Below, one piece after another: positions 43,568-51,426 of a DNA stretch of 64,000 nt. The notes under the pieces are model-generated. The model made no database searches. It was not told the origin of the DNA and was given only the letters and a program-made list of their open reading frames with translations. Position 1 is the stretch's first letter, and each line of letters opens with the position of its first letter. Made by a program: the position numbers and the translations under genes. This DNA comes from ATZT02 sp046048135 (GTDB lineage: Bacteria > Actinomycetota > Actinomycetes > S36-B12 > UBA5976). The stretch is from NCBI GenBank assembly GCA_046048135.1, contig JBJOGR010000036.1:1-64000 (forward strand), written 5' to 3'.

Positions 43568-46087
43568 ATGTTCGAAAGATTTACTGATCGAGCACGTCGT
43601 GTAGTAGTTCTTGCCCAAGAAGAAGCACGCATGCTTAACCACAACTACATCGGCACAGAACATATTCTTTTAGGTTTAATTCATGAAGGTGAAGGCGTAG
43701 CCGCTAAATCTTTAGAGTCATTAGGTGTTTCTTTAGAATCTGTTAGATCTCAAGTTGAAGAAATAATTGGGCAAGGCCAACAAGCACCATCTGGACACAT
43801 TCCGTTTACCCCAAGAGCAAAAAAAGTTCTTGAACTTTCTTTAAGAGAAGCATTACAACTAGGACACAATTACATTGGTACAGAACATATTCTTTTAGGT
43901 TTAATCAGAGAAGGCGAAGGAGTTGCTGCTCAAGTATTAGTAAAACTGGGAGCAGATTTAAACAGAGTTCGTCAACAAGTAATTCAATTACTTTCTGGTT
44001 ATCAAGGTAAAGAACCATTAACTTCAGGAGCACCTAATGAAGGCACTCCTTCCACATCTTTAGTTCTTGACCAATTTGGCAGAAATTTAACTCAAGCAGC
44101 ACGCGATGGAAAATTAGATCCAGTAATTGGTCGAGAAAAAGAAATTGAAAGAGTGATGCAAGTTCTTTCTCGTCGAACCAAAAATAATCCAGTTTTAATT
44201 GGTGAACCTGGTGTTGGTAAAACCGCAGTGGTTGAAGGTCTTGCCCAAATGATTGTTAGAGGAAATGTTCCAGAAACTCTAAAAGACAAACAGCTTTACA
44301 CACTTGATTTAGGTTCTTTAGTTGCAGGTTCAAGATATCGTGGAGATTTTGAAGAAAGATTGAAAAAAGTATTAAAAGAAATCCGTACTCGTGGCGACAT
44401 TATTTTGTTCATCGATGAAATGCACACATTAGTTGGAGCAGGTGCTGCTGAAGGTGCAATTGATGCGGCATCAATTTTAAAACCAATGCTTGCTCGCGGA
44501 GAACTTCAAACAATTGGCGCCACAACTTTGGATGAATACAGAAAATATGTTGAAAAAGATGCAGCATTGGAAAGAAGATTCCAACCAATTCAAGTTCAAG
44601 AACCAAGTGTGGCTCACGCAATTGAAATTTTAAAAGGTTTAAGAGATCGCTACGAGTCTCATCACAAAGTAACAATTACTGATTCTGCTTTAGTTTCAGC
44701 AGCTACTTTGGCTGATCGATATATAAATGATCGTCAACTTCCTGATAAAGCAATCGATTTAATTGATGAAGCAGGAGCCCGTTTAAGAATCAACAGAATG
44801 ACAGCACCTCCTGATTTAAGAGAATTCGATAACAAAATTGCTGATGTTAGAAAAGAAAAAGAATCAGCTATTGATGCTCAAGATTTTGAAAAAGCCGCTG
44901 CTTTAAGAGATAAAGAAAAGACTTTAATCACTGAAAAAAATGAACGTGAACGTGAATGGAAAGCCGGAGATTTAGATGTCGTGGCTGAAGTAAATGATGA
45001 TTTAATTGCTGAAGTTTTAGCAATGTCAACAGGGGTTCCTGTAGCAAAATTGACTGAAGCTGAATCTCAAAGATTACTTCGTATGGAAGAAGAACTTCAT
45101 AAACGAGTAATTGGTCAAGAAGATGCCATCAAAGCATTATCTAAATCAATTAGAAGAACCAGAGCTGGATTAAAAGATCCAAAAAGACCTGGTGGATCAT
45201 TTATTTTTGCTGGTCCTTCTGGTGTTGGTAAAACTGAACTTTCAAAAACTTTGGCTCAATTCTTGTTCGGTGATGAAAATTCATTAATCATGCTTGATAT
45301 GTCTGAGTATTCAGAGCGCCACACAGTTTCTAGATTGTTTGGTTCTCCTCCAGGATATGTCGGTTATGAAGAAGGTGGACAACTAACAGAAAAAGTTAGA
45401 AGAAAACCATTCTCTGTAGTTCTATTTGATGAAGTTGAAAAAGCTCATCCAGACATTTTCAATTCATTACTTCAAATTTTGGAAGATGGAAAATTAACTG
45501 ACTCACAAGGTCGCATGGTTGATTTCAAAAACACCGTAATCATCATGACTACAAACCTTGGAAGTAGAGATATTTCAAAAGGTGTAGGTCTTGGTTTTTC
45601 TGCAGGTGATGATGTCACAGGCAATTATGACCGCATGAAAGCAAAAGTTAATGAGGAATTAAAGCAACATTTCCGTCCAGAGTTCTTAAACCGTTTAGAT
45701 GATGTGATTGTGTTTCATCAATTAACAAAACCAGAAATCCTACAAATTGTTGATTTGATGGTTGCTTCATTAGAAAACAGATTGAAAGACAAAGACATGG
45801 GAATCGTTTTAACTGATCAAGCAAAAGAATTGCTAGTTGATATGGGCTATGACCAAGCACTTGGTGCAAGACCTATGAGAAGAACAATTCAACGAGAAAT
45901 CGAAGATGTTTTGAGTGAAAAAATCTTGTTTGGTGAATTAAAAGCTGGAAGTTTAGTTGTAGTTGGTGTTGAAGGAAAAGCTGCAGATCCTGATAAAAAG
46001 ACAAGTGATTCTAGAAAATTTACTTTTACAAGTGAAGCAAAGCAAGCTTTACCAGATTCACCACCAGTAAATTCTGCTGCAGAATAA
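43568..46087 (+). CDS. clpC: ATP-dependent Clp protease ATP-binding subunit ClpC
   Basis: Hsp100 unfoldase partner of ClpP. The 839-residue protein has two N-terminal Clp repeats (about 1-145, with NYIGTEHILLGLI twice), a first AAA domain with GEPGVGKTAVV (near residue 213), the UvrB/C-like middle region of ClpC (FEKAAALRDKEKTL) and a second AAA domain with GPSGVGKTELS (near 548), ending with the ARPMRRTIQREIEDVL region. The start ATG is preceded by a palindromic leader. It is followed after 1 base by the convergent proC gene. Confidence 0.96.
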   Translation: MFERFTDRARRVVVLAQEEARMLNHNYIGTEHILLGLIHEGEGVAAKSLESLGVSLESVRSQVEEIIGQGQQAPSGHIPFTPRAKKVLELSLREALQLGHNYIGTEHILLGLIREGEGVAAQVLVKLGADLNRVRQQVIQLLSGYQGKEPLTSGAPNEGTPSTSLVLDQFGRNLTQAARDGKLDPVIGREKEIERVMQVLSRRTKNNPVLIGEPGVGKTAVVEGLAQMIVRGNVPETLKDKQLYTLDLGSLVAGSRYRGDFEERLKKVLKEIRTRGDIILFIDEMHTLVGAGAAEGAIDAASILKPMLARGELQTIGATTLDEYRKYVEKDAALERRFQPIQVQEPSVAHAIEILKGLRDRYESHHKVTITDSALVSAATLADRYINDRQLPDKAIDLIDEAGARLRINRMTAPPDLREFDNKIADVRKEKESAIDAQDFEKAAALRDKEKTLITEKNEREREWKAGDLDVVAEVNDDLIAEVLAMSTGVPVAKLTEAESQRLLRMEEELHKRVIGQEDAIKALSKSIRRTRAGLKDPKRPGGSFIFAGPSGVGKTELSKTLAQFLFGDENSLIMLDMSEYSERHTVSRLFGSPPGYVGYEEGGQLTEKVRRKPFSVVLFDEVEKAHPDIFNSLLQILEDGKLTDSQGRMVDFKNTVIIMTTNLGSRDISKGVGLGFSAGDDVTGNYDRMKAKVNEELKQHFRPEFLNRLDDVIVFHQLTKPEILQIVDLMVASLENRLKDKDMGIVLTDQAKELLVDMGYDQALGARPMRRTIQREIEDVLSEKILFGELKAGSLVVVGVEGKAADPDKKTSDSRKFTFTSEAKQALPDSPPVNSAAE

Positions 46088-46088
46088 T

Positions 46089-46886
46089 TTAAGAATTACT
46101 TATTTCTTTAGCTCGCTTAATTGCAGCTGTTAGCGCTTTTTTCCAAATTTCTTTAAAATTATTTTGATCTAAATTTTCTAAGGCAGCTAAAGTTGTTCCT
46201 TTTGGTGAAGTTACTTTATTTCTTAAGTCACTTACATCTTCATTTGAATTTTCAAATAGGTGAGCAGCACCAATAAAAGTATTATTTACTAAAACTTGGG
46301 CAACGTCTTTCGATAATCCAAGATCAATTGCAGCTTGAGTTATTGCTTCAGTGACATAAAAATAATAAGCAGGCCCAGAACCAGACGCAGCTGCTACTAC
46401 ATCAATCAAGTTTTCTTCAACAACTACGACTTTTCCAACACTTAAGAAAAGTTTTTGTGCTACATCTAAATCATTTTCTGTTGCGTTTTTTCCTTTAGCT
46501 AAACCTGTTACTCCCTTGCCCACAAGAGCTGGAGTATTTGGCATTGCTCTAATCACTTTTACTTTATTTTCAAATATTTTTTCTATACTTTCAGTTTTTA
46601 CACCAACTGCCATTGAAATAAGTAATGCATTATTTTGTAAATTTTTCTTTATTTCAGGTAAAACCTCATTTATATTTTGTGGTTTAACCCCAATAAATAC
46701 CACATCACAATCTTTAATATCTTCAATCTTGTTGCTTGCATAAATGTTAAATTCTGAGGCAATTTTCTTGCTTGAATCTGCTGATTTGGTAATTGCTACT
46801 AAGTCATTTTGTGCAAAACCAGATTTGATTAGACCTTTTATGACGGCTTGACCCATATTGCCAGCACCGACGAATCCAATTTTCAT
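46089..46886 (-). CDS. proC: Pyrroline-5-carboxylate reductase
   Basis: Last step of proline synthesis, NAD(P)H-dependent reduction of P5C. The 265-residue protein has the N-terminal GFVGAGNMGQAVIKGL Rossmann loop, VKPQNINEVLPEI, RAMPNTPALVGKGVT and the C-terminal dimer domain with ASGSGPAYYFYVTEA and KVTSPKGTTLAALE. Length is normal. It converges on clpC with a single base between the stops and is divergent from the Cys-rich gene. Confidence 0.94.
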   Translation of the reverse strand: MKIGFVGAGNMGQAVIKGLIKSGFAQNDLVAITKSADSSKKIASEFNIYASNKIEDIKDCDVVFIGVKPQNINEVLPEIKKNLQNNALLISMAVGVKTESIEKIFENKVKVIRAMPNTPALVGKGVTGLAKGKNATENDLDVAQKLFLSVGKVVVVEENLIDVVAAASGSGPAYYFYVTEAITQAAIDLGLSKDVAQVLVNNTFIGAAHLFENSNEDVSDLRNKVTSPKGTTLAALENLDQNNFKEIWKKALTAAIKRAKEISNS

Positions 46887-46954
46887 AATTTTTCTGCTCT
46901 TTTATTGTGACTTAGATGATAAGACTACTTCTCACAATCATTTATTAATACAAG

Positions 46955-46960
46955 TAGGCT
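46955..46960 (+). promoter_or_regulatory. -10-like TAGGCT before the Cys-rich gene
   Basis: TAGGCT is followed by 7 bases and the ATG at 46968; no Shine-Dalgarno is present. The TAnnnT-7-ATG geometry is the same as at rex and the nitrobindin gene. A -35 is not clear. Confidence 0.35.
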
Positions 46961-46967
46961 CTGACTT

Positions 46968-47762
46968 ATGACTGAATTTACAGGGGAATTCCCTCGTAGT
47001 TGGATTGAATTTATCGATCCAGAACACGATGAAACCATCATCAAAGCTGACTTAACTTGGCTTACTTCTAATTGGGAATGCATTTTCGGTAGAGGATGTA
47101 AGGGTGTAGATAAAACACATCCAAATGATGGTTGCTGTAATCAAGGTGCGCATTTTTCTGAACCAAGCGATAAAAAACGTGTTAGTAAATGGGTTGATAA
47201 ATTAACTCCAGAGCTTTGGGAAAAAATAGATTATTCAAGAAATAAAAAAAGTTGGACAGAATTTGAAGATGGAGCAGAAAAAACAAAATTAGTAAAAGGA
47301 ACTTGTATTTTTATGAACTCTCCAGAATTTGCGGGAGGACAAGGTTGCGCATTACATAAATTAGCAATGGTAAAAAATGTGAAAACTACAGAAACAAAAC
47401 CAGATGTTTGTTGGCAATTACCAATAAGAAGAAGTTATGAAACAAGAGAATATGAAAATGGAACAGATTATCAAGTAATAGTCATAGAAGAATATAGAAG
47501 AAAAAATTGGGGAGAGGGTGGAGAAACCATGGATTGGTATTGTTCATCAGATACAGAAGCTCACCAAGCGTATGAACCTGTTTATATAAGTGAAAAAAAT
47601 ACTTTAATTGAATTAATTGGTAAAAAAAGTTATGAAATTTTGAAAAAACATTGTGATGAAAGAGTTAGTTTAATAAAAACACTCAAAAAACTTCCAGGAA
47701 GAAAAGCAAAACAAATTTTATTATCGATTAATCCTCATCCTGCAGATCTTTTAGTTGAATAA
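46968..47762 (+). CDS. Cys/His-rich conserved hypothetical protein
   Basis: Function not recognised. The 264-residue protein has nine cysteines arranged as Cys38-x5-Cys44-x11-Cys56-Cys57 with His62, Cys113, Cys127 with His130, Cys148 and Cys192, plus Cys229 near the C terminus. The pattern CIFGRGCKG and DGCCNQGAHF, followed by a CALHKLA motif, looks like a metal or Fe-S binding core similar in style to YkgJ/zinc-cluster proteins. I recall comparable proteins in other actinobacteria next to proC, but no function. No signal peptide or membrane helix. It is probably transcribed alone. The 173 bases after it contain no other gene. Confidence 0.75.
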   Translation: MTEFTGEFPRSWIEFIDPEHDETIIKADLTWLTSNWECIFGRGCKGVDKTHPNDGCCNQGAHFSEPSDKKRVSKWVDKLTPELWEKIDYSRNKKSWTEFEDGAEKTKLVKGTCIFMNSPEFAGGQGCALHKLAMVKNVKTTETKPDVCWQLPIRRSYETREYENGTDYQVIVIEEYRRKNWGEGGETMDWYCSSDTEAHQAYEPVYISEKNTLIELIGKKSYEILKKHCDERVSLIKTLKKLPGRKAKQILLSINPHPADLLVE

Positions 47763-47935
47763 GTACTTTTTTCACAATTTCCCCATCCCTTCTTTTGGAC
47801 CCAATAGCATGTCCTGGTCTCGCTAATTACCCCCCTCCTCTCTTGTGTTAACAAGTACCGAAGATATACCGTTACATCACACGCAACTTAAGACTTAGGG
47901 AAGGTTTTAAGACGTGTAAGAAAGAGGCATCAAAA

Positions 47936-48142
47936 ATGGCTTCAAGCTCTGAAAGACCTTTAGGCGAAGTTCGTTTCTTGACTGTGGCAGAAGTTGCCTC
48001 ATCAATGCGAGTATCCAAGATGACTGTTTACCGCTTAGTGCATTCTGGAACCATGCCAGCTGTTCGAGTTGGTAGATCTTTCCGTGTTCCGGAAGCAGCA
48101 GTGTCTGAATACTTGCGCGAATCATTCGTAGAGGCTGGCTGA
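47936..48142 (+). CDS. Excisionase-family helix-turn-helix DNA-binding protein
   Basis: A 68-residue MerR-like winged helix protein. FLTVAEVASSMRVSKMTVYR and AVRVGRSFRVPEAAVSEYL are characteristic of the short actinobacterial HTH proteins located upstream of a glutaredoxin-rex-hem locus. Despite the name, no integrase is near, so it is a housekeeping regulator and not a phage excisionase. An AGAGG lies 8 bases before the ATG. The TGA stop is part of a 9-bp hairpin (48134-48159). Confidence 0.88.
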   Translation: MASSSERPLGEVRFLTVAEVASSMRVSKMTVYRLVHSGTMPAVRVGRSFRVPEAAVSEYLRESFVEAG

Positions 48143-48159
48143 TTTTCCCCTCAGCCAGC
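48134..48159 (+). terminator. Stem-loop overlapping the HTH gene stop codon
   Basis: GCTGGCTGA (48134-48142) and TCAGCCAGC (48151-48159) form a perfect 9-bp GC-rich stem with loop TTTTCCCC. The stop TGA is the last three bases of the left arm. The stem is far more GC-rich than the surroundings. Only a short T-run follows (CTTTCC), so partial termination or mRNA stabilisation before the glutaredoxin-rex genes are both possible. Confidence 0.55.
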
Positions 48160-48187
48160 TTTCCCCACTTTAAGGTTGTGGATTTAA

Positions 48188-48430
48188 ATAAAACCTCGAA
48201 TAAAAGTCCTGGTAAAACCTGGTTGTCATCTTTGTGATGAGGCTTTAAAGGTAATTGCGGAAGTAAGTAGTGAATTAAATGAAACTTTTGAAGTAGTTGA
48301 AATACAAGATAATCCAGGGTTAATGCGCCAATACGCAGAAGAAATTCCAGTTACTTTTGTTGATGAAAAACAACATGATTTTTGGCGAGTAGATAAAGAA
48401 AGATTAAAAAAAGCCCTTCTTAATGTCTAA
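48188..48430 (+). CDS. Glutaredoxin-family protein (DUF836 type), no canonical start codon
   Basis: Thiol-disulfide oxidoreductase-like protein of about 80 residues. In frame after a TAA at 48185-48187, translation gives KVLVKPGCHLCDEALKV with the CxxC motif, EEIPVTFVD (the cis-proline segment), and WRVDKERLKKAL near the end. The frame has no ATG, GTG or TTG before the CxxC, so the start is probably ATA at 48188 (a rare initiator) or CTG at 48209, or a frameshift lies upstream. A GTG at 48178 is in another frame. It lies between the HTH gene and rex, where actinobacteria normally have a glutaredoxin gene, so it is a genuine gene or a fresh pseudogene. Confidence 0.7.
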   Translation: MKPRIKVLVKPGCHLCDEALKVIAEVSSELNETFEVVEIQDNPGLMRQYAEEIPVTFVDEKQHDFWRVDKERLKKALLNV

Positions 48431-48443
48431 TTTGTGAGAGGAT

Positions 48444-48461
48444 TTGTGCTTTTTTGCACAA
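48444..48461 (+). promoter_or_regulatory. Rex operator (TTGTG-N8-CACAA) upstream of rex
   Basis: TTGTGC (48444-48449), six T, and GCACAA (48456-48461) form an inverted repeat with the outer arms of the Rex consensus TTGTGAAnnnnTTCACAA. It lies 18 bases before the rex ATG. TTGTGC also falls where the -35 would be relative to TAACTT at 48467-48472 (17-base spacer), so bound Rex would block its own promoter. Confidence 0.75.
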
Positions 48462-48466
48462 ATGTG

Positions 48467-48472
48467 TAACTT
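48467..48472 (+). promoter_or_regulatory. -10-like TAACTT of the rex promoter
   Basis: TAACTT fits the TAnnnT pattern, is 17 bases downstream of TTGTGC and 7 bases before the rex ATG (48480). No Shine-Dalgarno lies between, so the transcript probably starts at the ATG. Confidence 0.45.
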
Positions 48473-48479
48473 GGTACAT

Positions 48480-49172
48480 ATGCCATCAATACTCCCATCC
48501 TCAAAGTTAAGGATTGGCAGAACTTCAAAAATCTCTGAAGCAACAGTTTCAAGATTGCCTGCCTATTTCCGTGCCCTTTCCCAATTAGTAGACGCAAATC
48601 AAATCAGAGTCTCCTCTGAAGAGTTAGCAGCACTTACCGGGGTTTCTAGTGCCATGCTTCGAAAAGATCTTTCTCATCTTGGTTCATATGGAACAAGAGG
48701 AGTTGGATACGACGTGGAATTTTTGCGTTATCAAATTTCTCGTGAAATGGGATTAAATAACGATTGGTCTGTAGTAATTGTGGGAGTGGGAAATTTAGGA
48801 AGAGCTTTAGCGCACTACGGCGGATTTGGCTCCCGTGGATTTAAAGTTGTTGCTTTAGTTGATGCAGATCAAACTTTAATCGGCACAAAAGTTAAATGTG
48901 GCGCTGAAGGAAAAACTGTTGAACTTTTAGTGCATGCTCTAAGTGATTTAGAATCTGTAATTAAAGAAACCAAAGCTCGTTTAGGAGTAGTGGCAACACC
49001 AGCAGAAAGTGCTCAGGAAGTTTGCAATCGTTTAGTAAAAGCTGGCATTAGAAGTATTTTGAATTTTGCTCCAGTTCATTTAACAGTAAATGATGGAGTA
49101 GATGTTAGAAAAGTTGATTTAGCTTCTGAATTACAAATACTTGCATTCCATGAACAAAGAAAAGCTGTTTAG
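48480..49172 (+). CDS. rex: Redox-sensing transcriptional repressor Rex
   Basis: Senses the NADH/NAD+ ratio and represses genes for respiration and redox balance. The 230-residue protein has the N-terminal winged helix (about 15-80, SRLPAYFRALSQL and SSAMLRKDLSHLGSYGTRGVGY) and a C-terminal Rossmann domain beginning VVIVGVGNLGRALAHY. The ATG at 48480 gives the usual N terminus; the upstream TTG at 48444 would put the operator inside the coding region and was rejected. Its operator at 48444-48461 indicates autoregulation. In Streptomyces rex is followed by hemA-hemC-hemD-hemB; here it is followed directly by the hemD fusion. Confidence 0.95.
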   Translation: MPSILPSSKLRIGRTSKISEATVSRLPAYFRALSQLVDANQIRVSSEELAALTGVSSAMLRKDLSHLGSYGTRGVGYDVEFLRYQISREMGLNNDWSVVIVGVGNLGRALAHYGGFGSRGFKVVALVDADQTLIGTKVKCGAEGKTVELLVHALSDLESVIKETKARLGVVATPAESAQEVCNRLVKAGIRSILNFAPVHLTVNDGVDVRKVDLASELQILAFHEQRKAV

Positions 49173-49185
49173 CGAAAGGTAAAAA

Positions 49186-50775
49186 TTGACAAAGAAAAAA
49201 GTTATTGTGCTGCCCGTAAAATATGTTGCAGCAGGTCCAGGAGATCCACAACTAATTACCTTACGTGGTATTAATGCCATAAAAGAAGCAGAATTAATTA
49301 TTGCCGATGTCAACACCATGGAAATTGCTACAGCACATGCAAACGAAAATGCAGATGTTGTTGCAGCAGTTGATGAAGATGGCGTGCCAATGGCACCAGC
49401 TGTCAGAGCACGTATTGCAATTGATGCTGCAAAAGAAGGCGCTGTCGTTGTAAGACTTTGTGCAGGAGATCCTGTTGTTGAAGATGGACTATCTGTTGAA
49501 GTTTCCACATTAGCTAAATCAAAAATTGAATTTGAATACATTCCAGGAGTTTCACCAATTACAGCAGTTCCAACTCATGCTGGAATTTCTCTTTTTGCCA
49601 ATAAAGGAAAAGAAGTACACGTCATTAATGGTTCAGAACCAATAGATTGGTCACTTCATTTGGATCCAAATATTCCAATCGTGATCATTAATGCAGCAGA
49701 TAAAGCACCAGCAATTGCAAGTGCACTGATTGCTCGCGGCCGCGATGCTGCAACTCCAATTTCAGTAACTCGTGATGGAAGTACTACAGACCAAAGAACA
49801 ATTGTTTCAACTTTGGAAAACATTGCGGTAGTTGCAAAAGCAGCTAGACAATCTGGCCCAGGAGTAATTGTTATTGGTGATGCAATTAATCATCGCGATA
49901 AATATCAATGGTTTGAAAACAAACCTCTTTTTGGTTGGAAAGTTTTGGTTCCAAGAACAAAAGAAGATTCAGAAGATTTTCAAAAAATGTTGGCAGTTTA
50001 TGGTGCGGTTTCTAATGAAGTACCAACAATTTCTGTTGAGCCTCCAAGAACTCCGCAACAAATGGAAAGAGCAGTACACGGACTAGTTTCTGGAAGATTT
50101 CAATGGGTTGTCTTTACAAGCACAAATGCAGTAAGAGCTGTGAAAGATAAATTCATTGATTATGGTTTAGATGCAAGAGCTTTTGCTGGATTAAAAGTTG
50201 CTGCAATTGGTCAACAAGTTATTGATGCATTAGTTGAATTTGGTGTTAAACCAGATTTATTTCCAACTAAAGAACATAATTCAGAAGGATTATTAGAAGT
50301 TTGGCCAAAATATGATCAAGTACTTGATCCAATTAATCGCGTATTTTTACCGCGCGCAGATATTGCAACCGAAACATTAGTTGAAGGAATGCAAGCAAAA
50401 GGTTGGGAAGTAGAAGACATAGTTGCATTTAGAACTGTAAGAGCTGCACCACCTCCTGCTCATACACGAGAACAAATTAAAACTGGTGGCTTTGATGCAG
50501 TGCTATTTACATCTGCAAGCACCGTTAGAAATCTTGTTGGTATTGCAGGAAAACCACATGCTTCAACAGTGGTTGCAGTAATTGGACCTCAAACTGCACA
50601 AGCTGCACAAGAACATGGATTAAGAGTTGATGTGCAAGCAGAATCTCCAAATGTTTCTGTACTTATTGACGCTTTGGCAGAACATGGTGAGAAATTGCGT
50701 TTAGCTGCAATTGAAAATGGCGATAACGTGTGGCGTCCAAGTAAACGTCGTAGTTCAATGCGTCGCAGACACTAA
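49186..50775 (+). CDS. hemD: Bifunctional uroporphyrinogen-III C-methyltransferase/synthase
   Basis: A 529-residue fusion common in actinobacteria. The N-terminal half (about 5-235) is SUMT-like, with AAGPGDPQLITLRG and VVRLCAGDP and the IPGVSPITAVPTHAGISL segment; the C-terminal half (about 245-510) is a HemD fold (FGWKVLVPRT, VVFTSTNAV, DAVLFTSASTVRN). HemD makes uroporphyrinogen III for heme, siroheme and cobamide. Translation starts at a TTG. The neighbouring hemA, hemC and hemB of related genomes are missing, leaving the gene without its supplier of hydroxymethylbilane in this window. Basic C-terminal tail ends RRRH. Confidence 0.9.
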   Translation: MTKKKVIVLPVKYVAAGPGDPQLITLRGINAIKEAELIIADVNTMEIATAHANENADVVAAVDEDGVPMAPAVRARIAIDAAKEGAVVVRLCAGDPVVEDGLSVEVSTLAKSKIEFEYIPGVSPITAVPTHAGISLFANKGKEVHVINGSEPIDWSLHLDPNIPIVIINAADKAPAIASALIARGRDAATPISVTRDGSTTDQRTIVSTLENIAVVAKAARQSGPGVIVIGDAINHRDKYQWFENKPLFGWKVLVPRTKEDSEDFQKMLAVYGAVSNEVPTISVEPPRTPQQMERAVHGLVSGRFQWVVFTSTNAVRAVKDKFIDYGLDARAFAGLKVAAIGQQVIDALVEFGVKPDLFPTKEHNSEGLLEVWPKYDQVLDPINRVFLPRADIATETLVEGMQAKGWEVEDIVAFRTVRAAPPPAHTREQIKTGGFDAVLFTSASTVRNLVGIAGKPHASTVVAVIGPQTAQAAQEHGLRVDVQAESPNVSVLIDALAEHGEKLRLAAIENGDNVWRPSKRRSSMRRRH

Positions 50776-50784
50776 GAAGAAGTT

Positions 50785-51426
50785 ATGGCCAAAAAAACCC
50801 AAGTCCACGTCTTAAGGCATGGGGAAGTTTTTAATCCAGAAAAAATTCTTTATGGAAGATTGCCTGGCTATAAACTTTCTGATCTTGGTCTAAAAATGGC
50901 AGAACGAGCTGCAGATTTTTTTGCTGATAAGAATATTTCTTTAGTGGTTTCATCTCCCTTAGAAAGAGCACAGCAAACAGCTTTACCAACTGCTAAAAAA
51001 CATAATCTAGATATTGAATCAGATGATTTATTAATTGAAGCAGAAAATGTATTCGAAGGAAAAAAAGTTTCAGTAGGAGATGGTGCGTTAAGAGAACCTA
51101 AGAATTGGTGGCATTTAAGAAATCCCATAACACCTTCTTGGGGTGAACCATATAAAAAAGTTGCAGAAAGAATGCGTACCGCCATTTTTTCAGCAAGAGA
51201 TGTTGCAAAAGGCAAAGAAGCATTACTTGTTTCTCATCAATTACCAATTTGGATAGCACGCTTGTCAGCTGAAGGTAGATCATTTGTTCATGATCCAAGA
51301 AAAAGACAATGCAGTTTAGCTAGTGTTACAACATTTGTTTTCGATGGTGATTCATTAGTCGCAGTTGAATATCAAGAACCAGCAGCAGATCTATTAAAAG
51401 ATGCAAGCAAAATTTCTGGGGCGTAG
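50785..51426 (+). CDS. Histidine phosphatase family (phosphoglycerate-mutase-like) protein
   Basis: A 213-residue protein with the phosphohistidine motif LRHGEVFNPE at the N terminus (GEV replaces GES) and a second active-site region VSHQLPIWIARL. PLERAQQTALP is also conserved. This type is common in actinobacteria between the hemB region and cytochrome c genes, with an unknown phosphate substrate. It is not the glycolytic GpmA at 7.5 kb. The 26-base overlap with the following ResA-like gene and 9 bases to hemD show coupling. Confidence 0.87.
   Translation: MAKKTQVHVLRHGEVFNPEKILYGRLPGYKLSDLGLKMAERAADFFADKNISLVVSSPLERAQQTALPTAKKHNLDIESDDLLIEAENVFEGKKVSVGDGALREPKNWWHLRNPITPSWGEPYKKVAERMRTAIFSARDVAKGKEALLVSHQLPIWIARLSAEGRSFVHDPRKRQCSLASVTTFVFDGDSLVAVEYQEPAADLLKDASKISGA

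Noticed and set aside
47842..47855. CTTGT-GTTA-ACAAG repeat upstream of the HTH gene as a Rex site
   Set aside because: Arms and spacer do not fit TTGTG-N8-CACAA; five-base arms of this kind arise often by chance.
47936..48142. Excisionase-like protein as a mobile-element marker
   Set aside because: The protein matches a housekeeping actinobacterial HTH family at the glutaredoxin-rex locus; no integrase, att repeat or composition change is seen.
48143..48187. A tiny basic ribosomal-protein-like gene after the HTH gene, as in some actinobacteria
   Set aside because: No Lys/Arg-rich frame with a start codon exists between the HTH gene and the glutaredoxin-like gene.
48444..48479. Upstream TTG start of rex at 48444
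   Set aside because: It would place the palindromic operator inside coding sequence and add a leader unlike Rex; the ATG at 48480 fits family length.
50785..51426. Second glycolytic phosphoglycerate mutase
   Set aside because: It lacks the FTGWxDxxL and RHYGAL segments of dPGM; only the general histidine-phosphatase motifs are kept.
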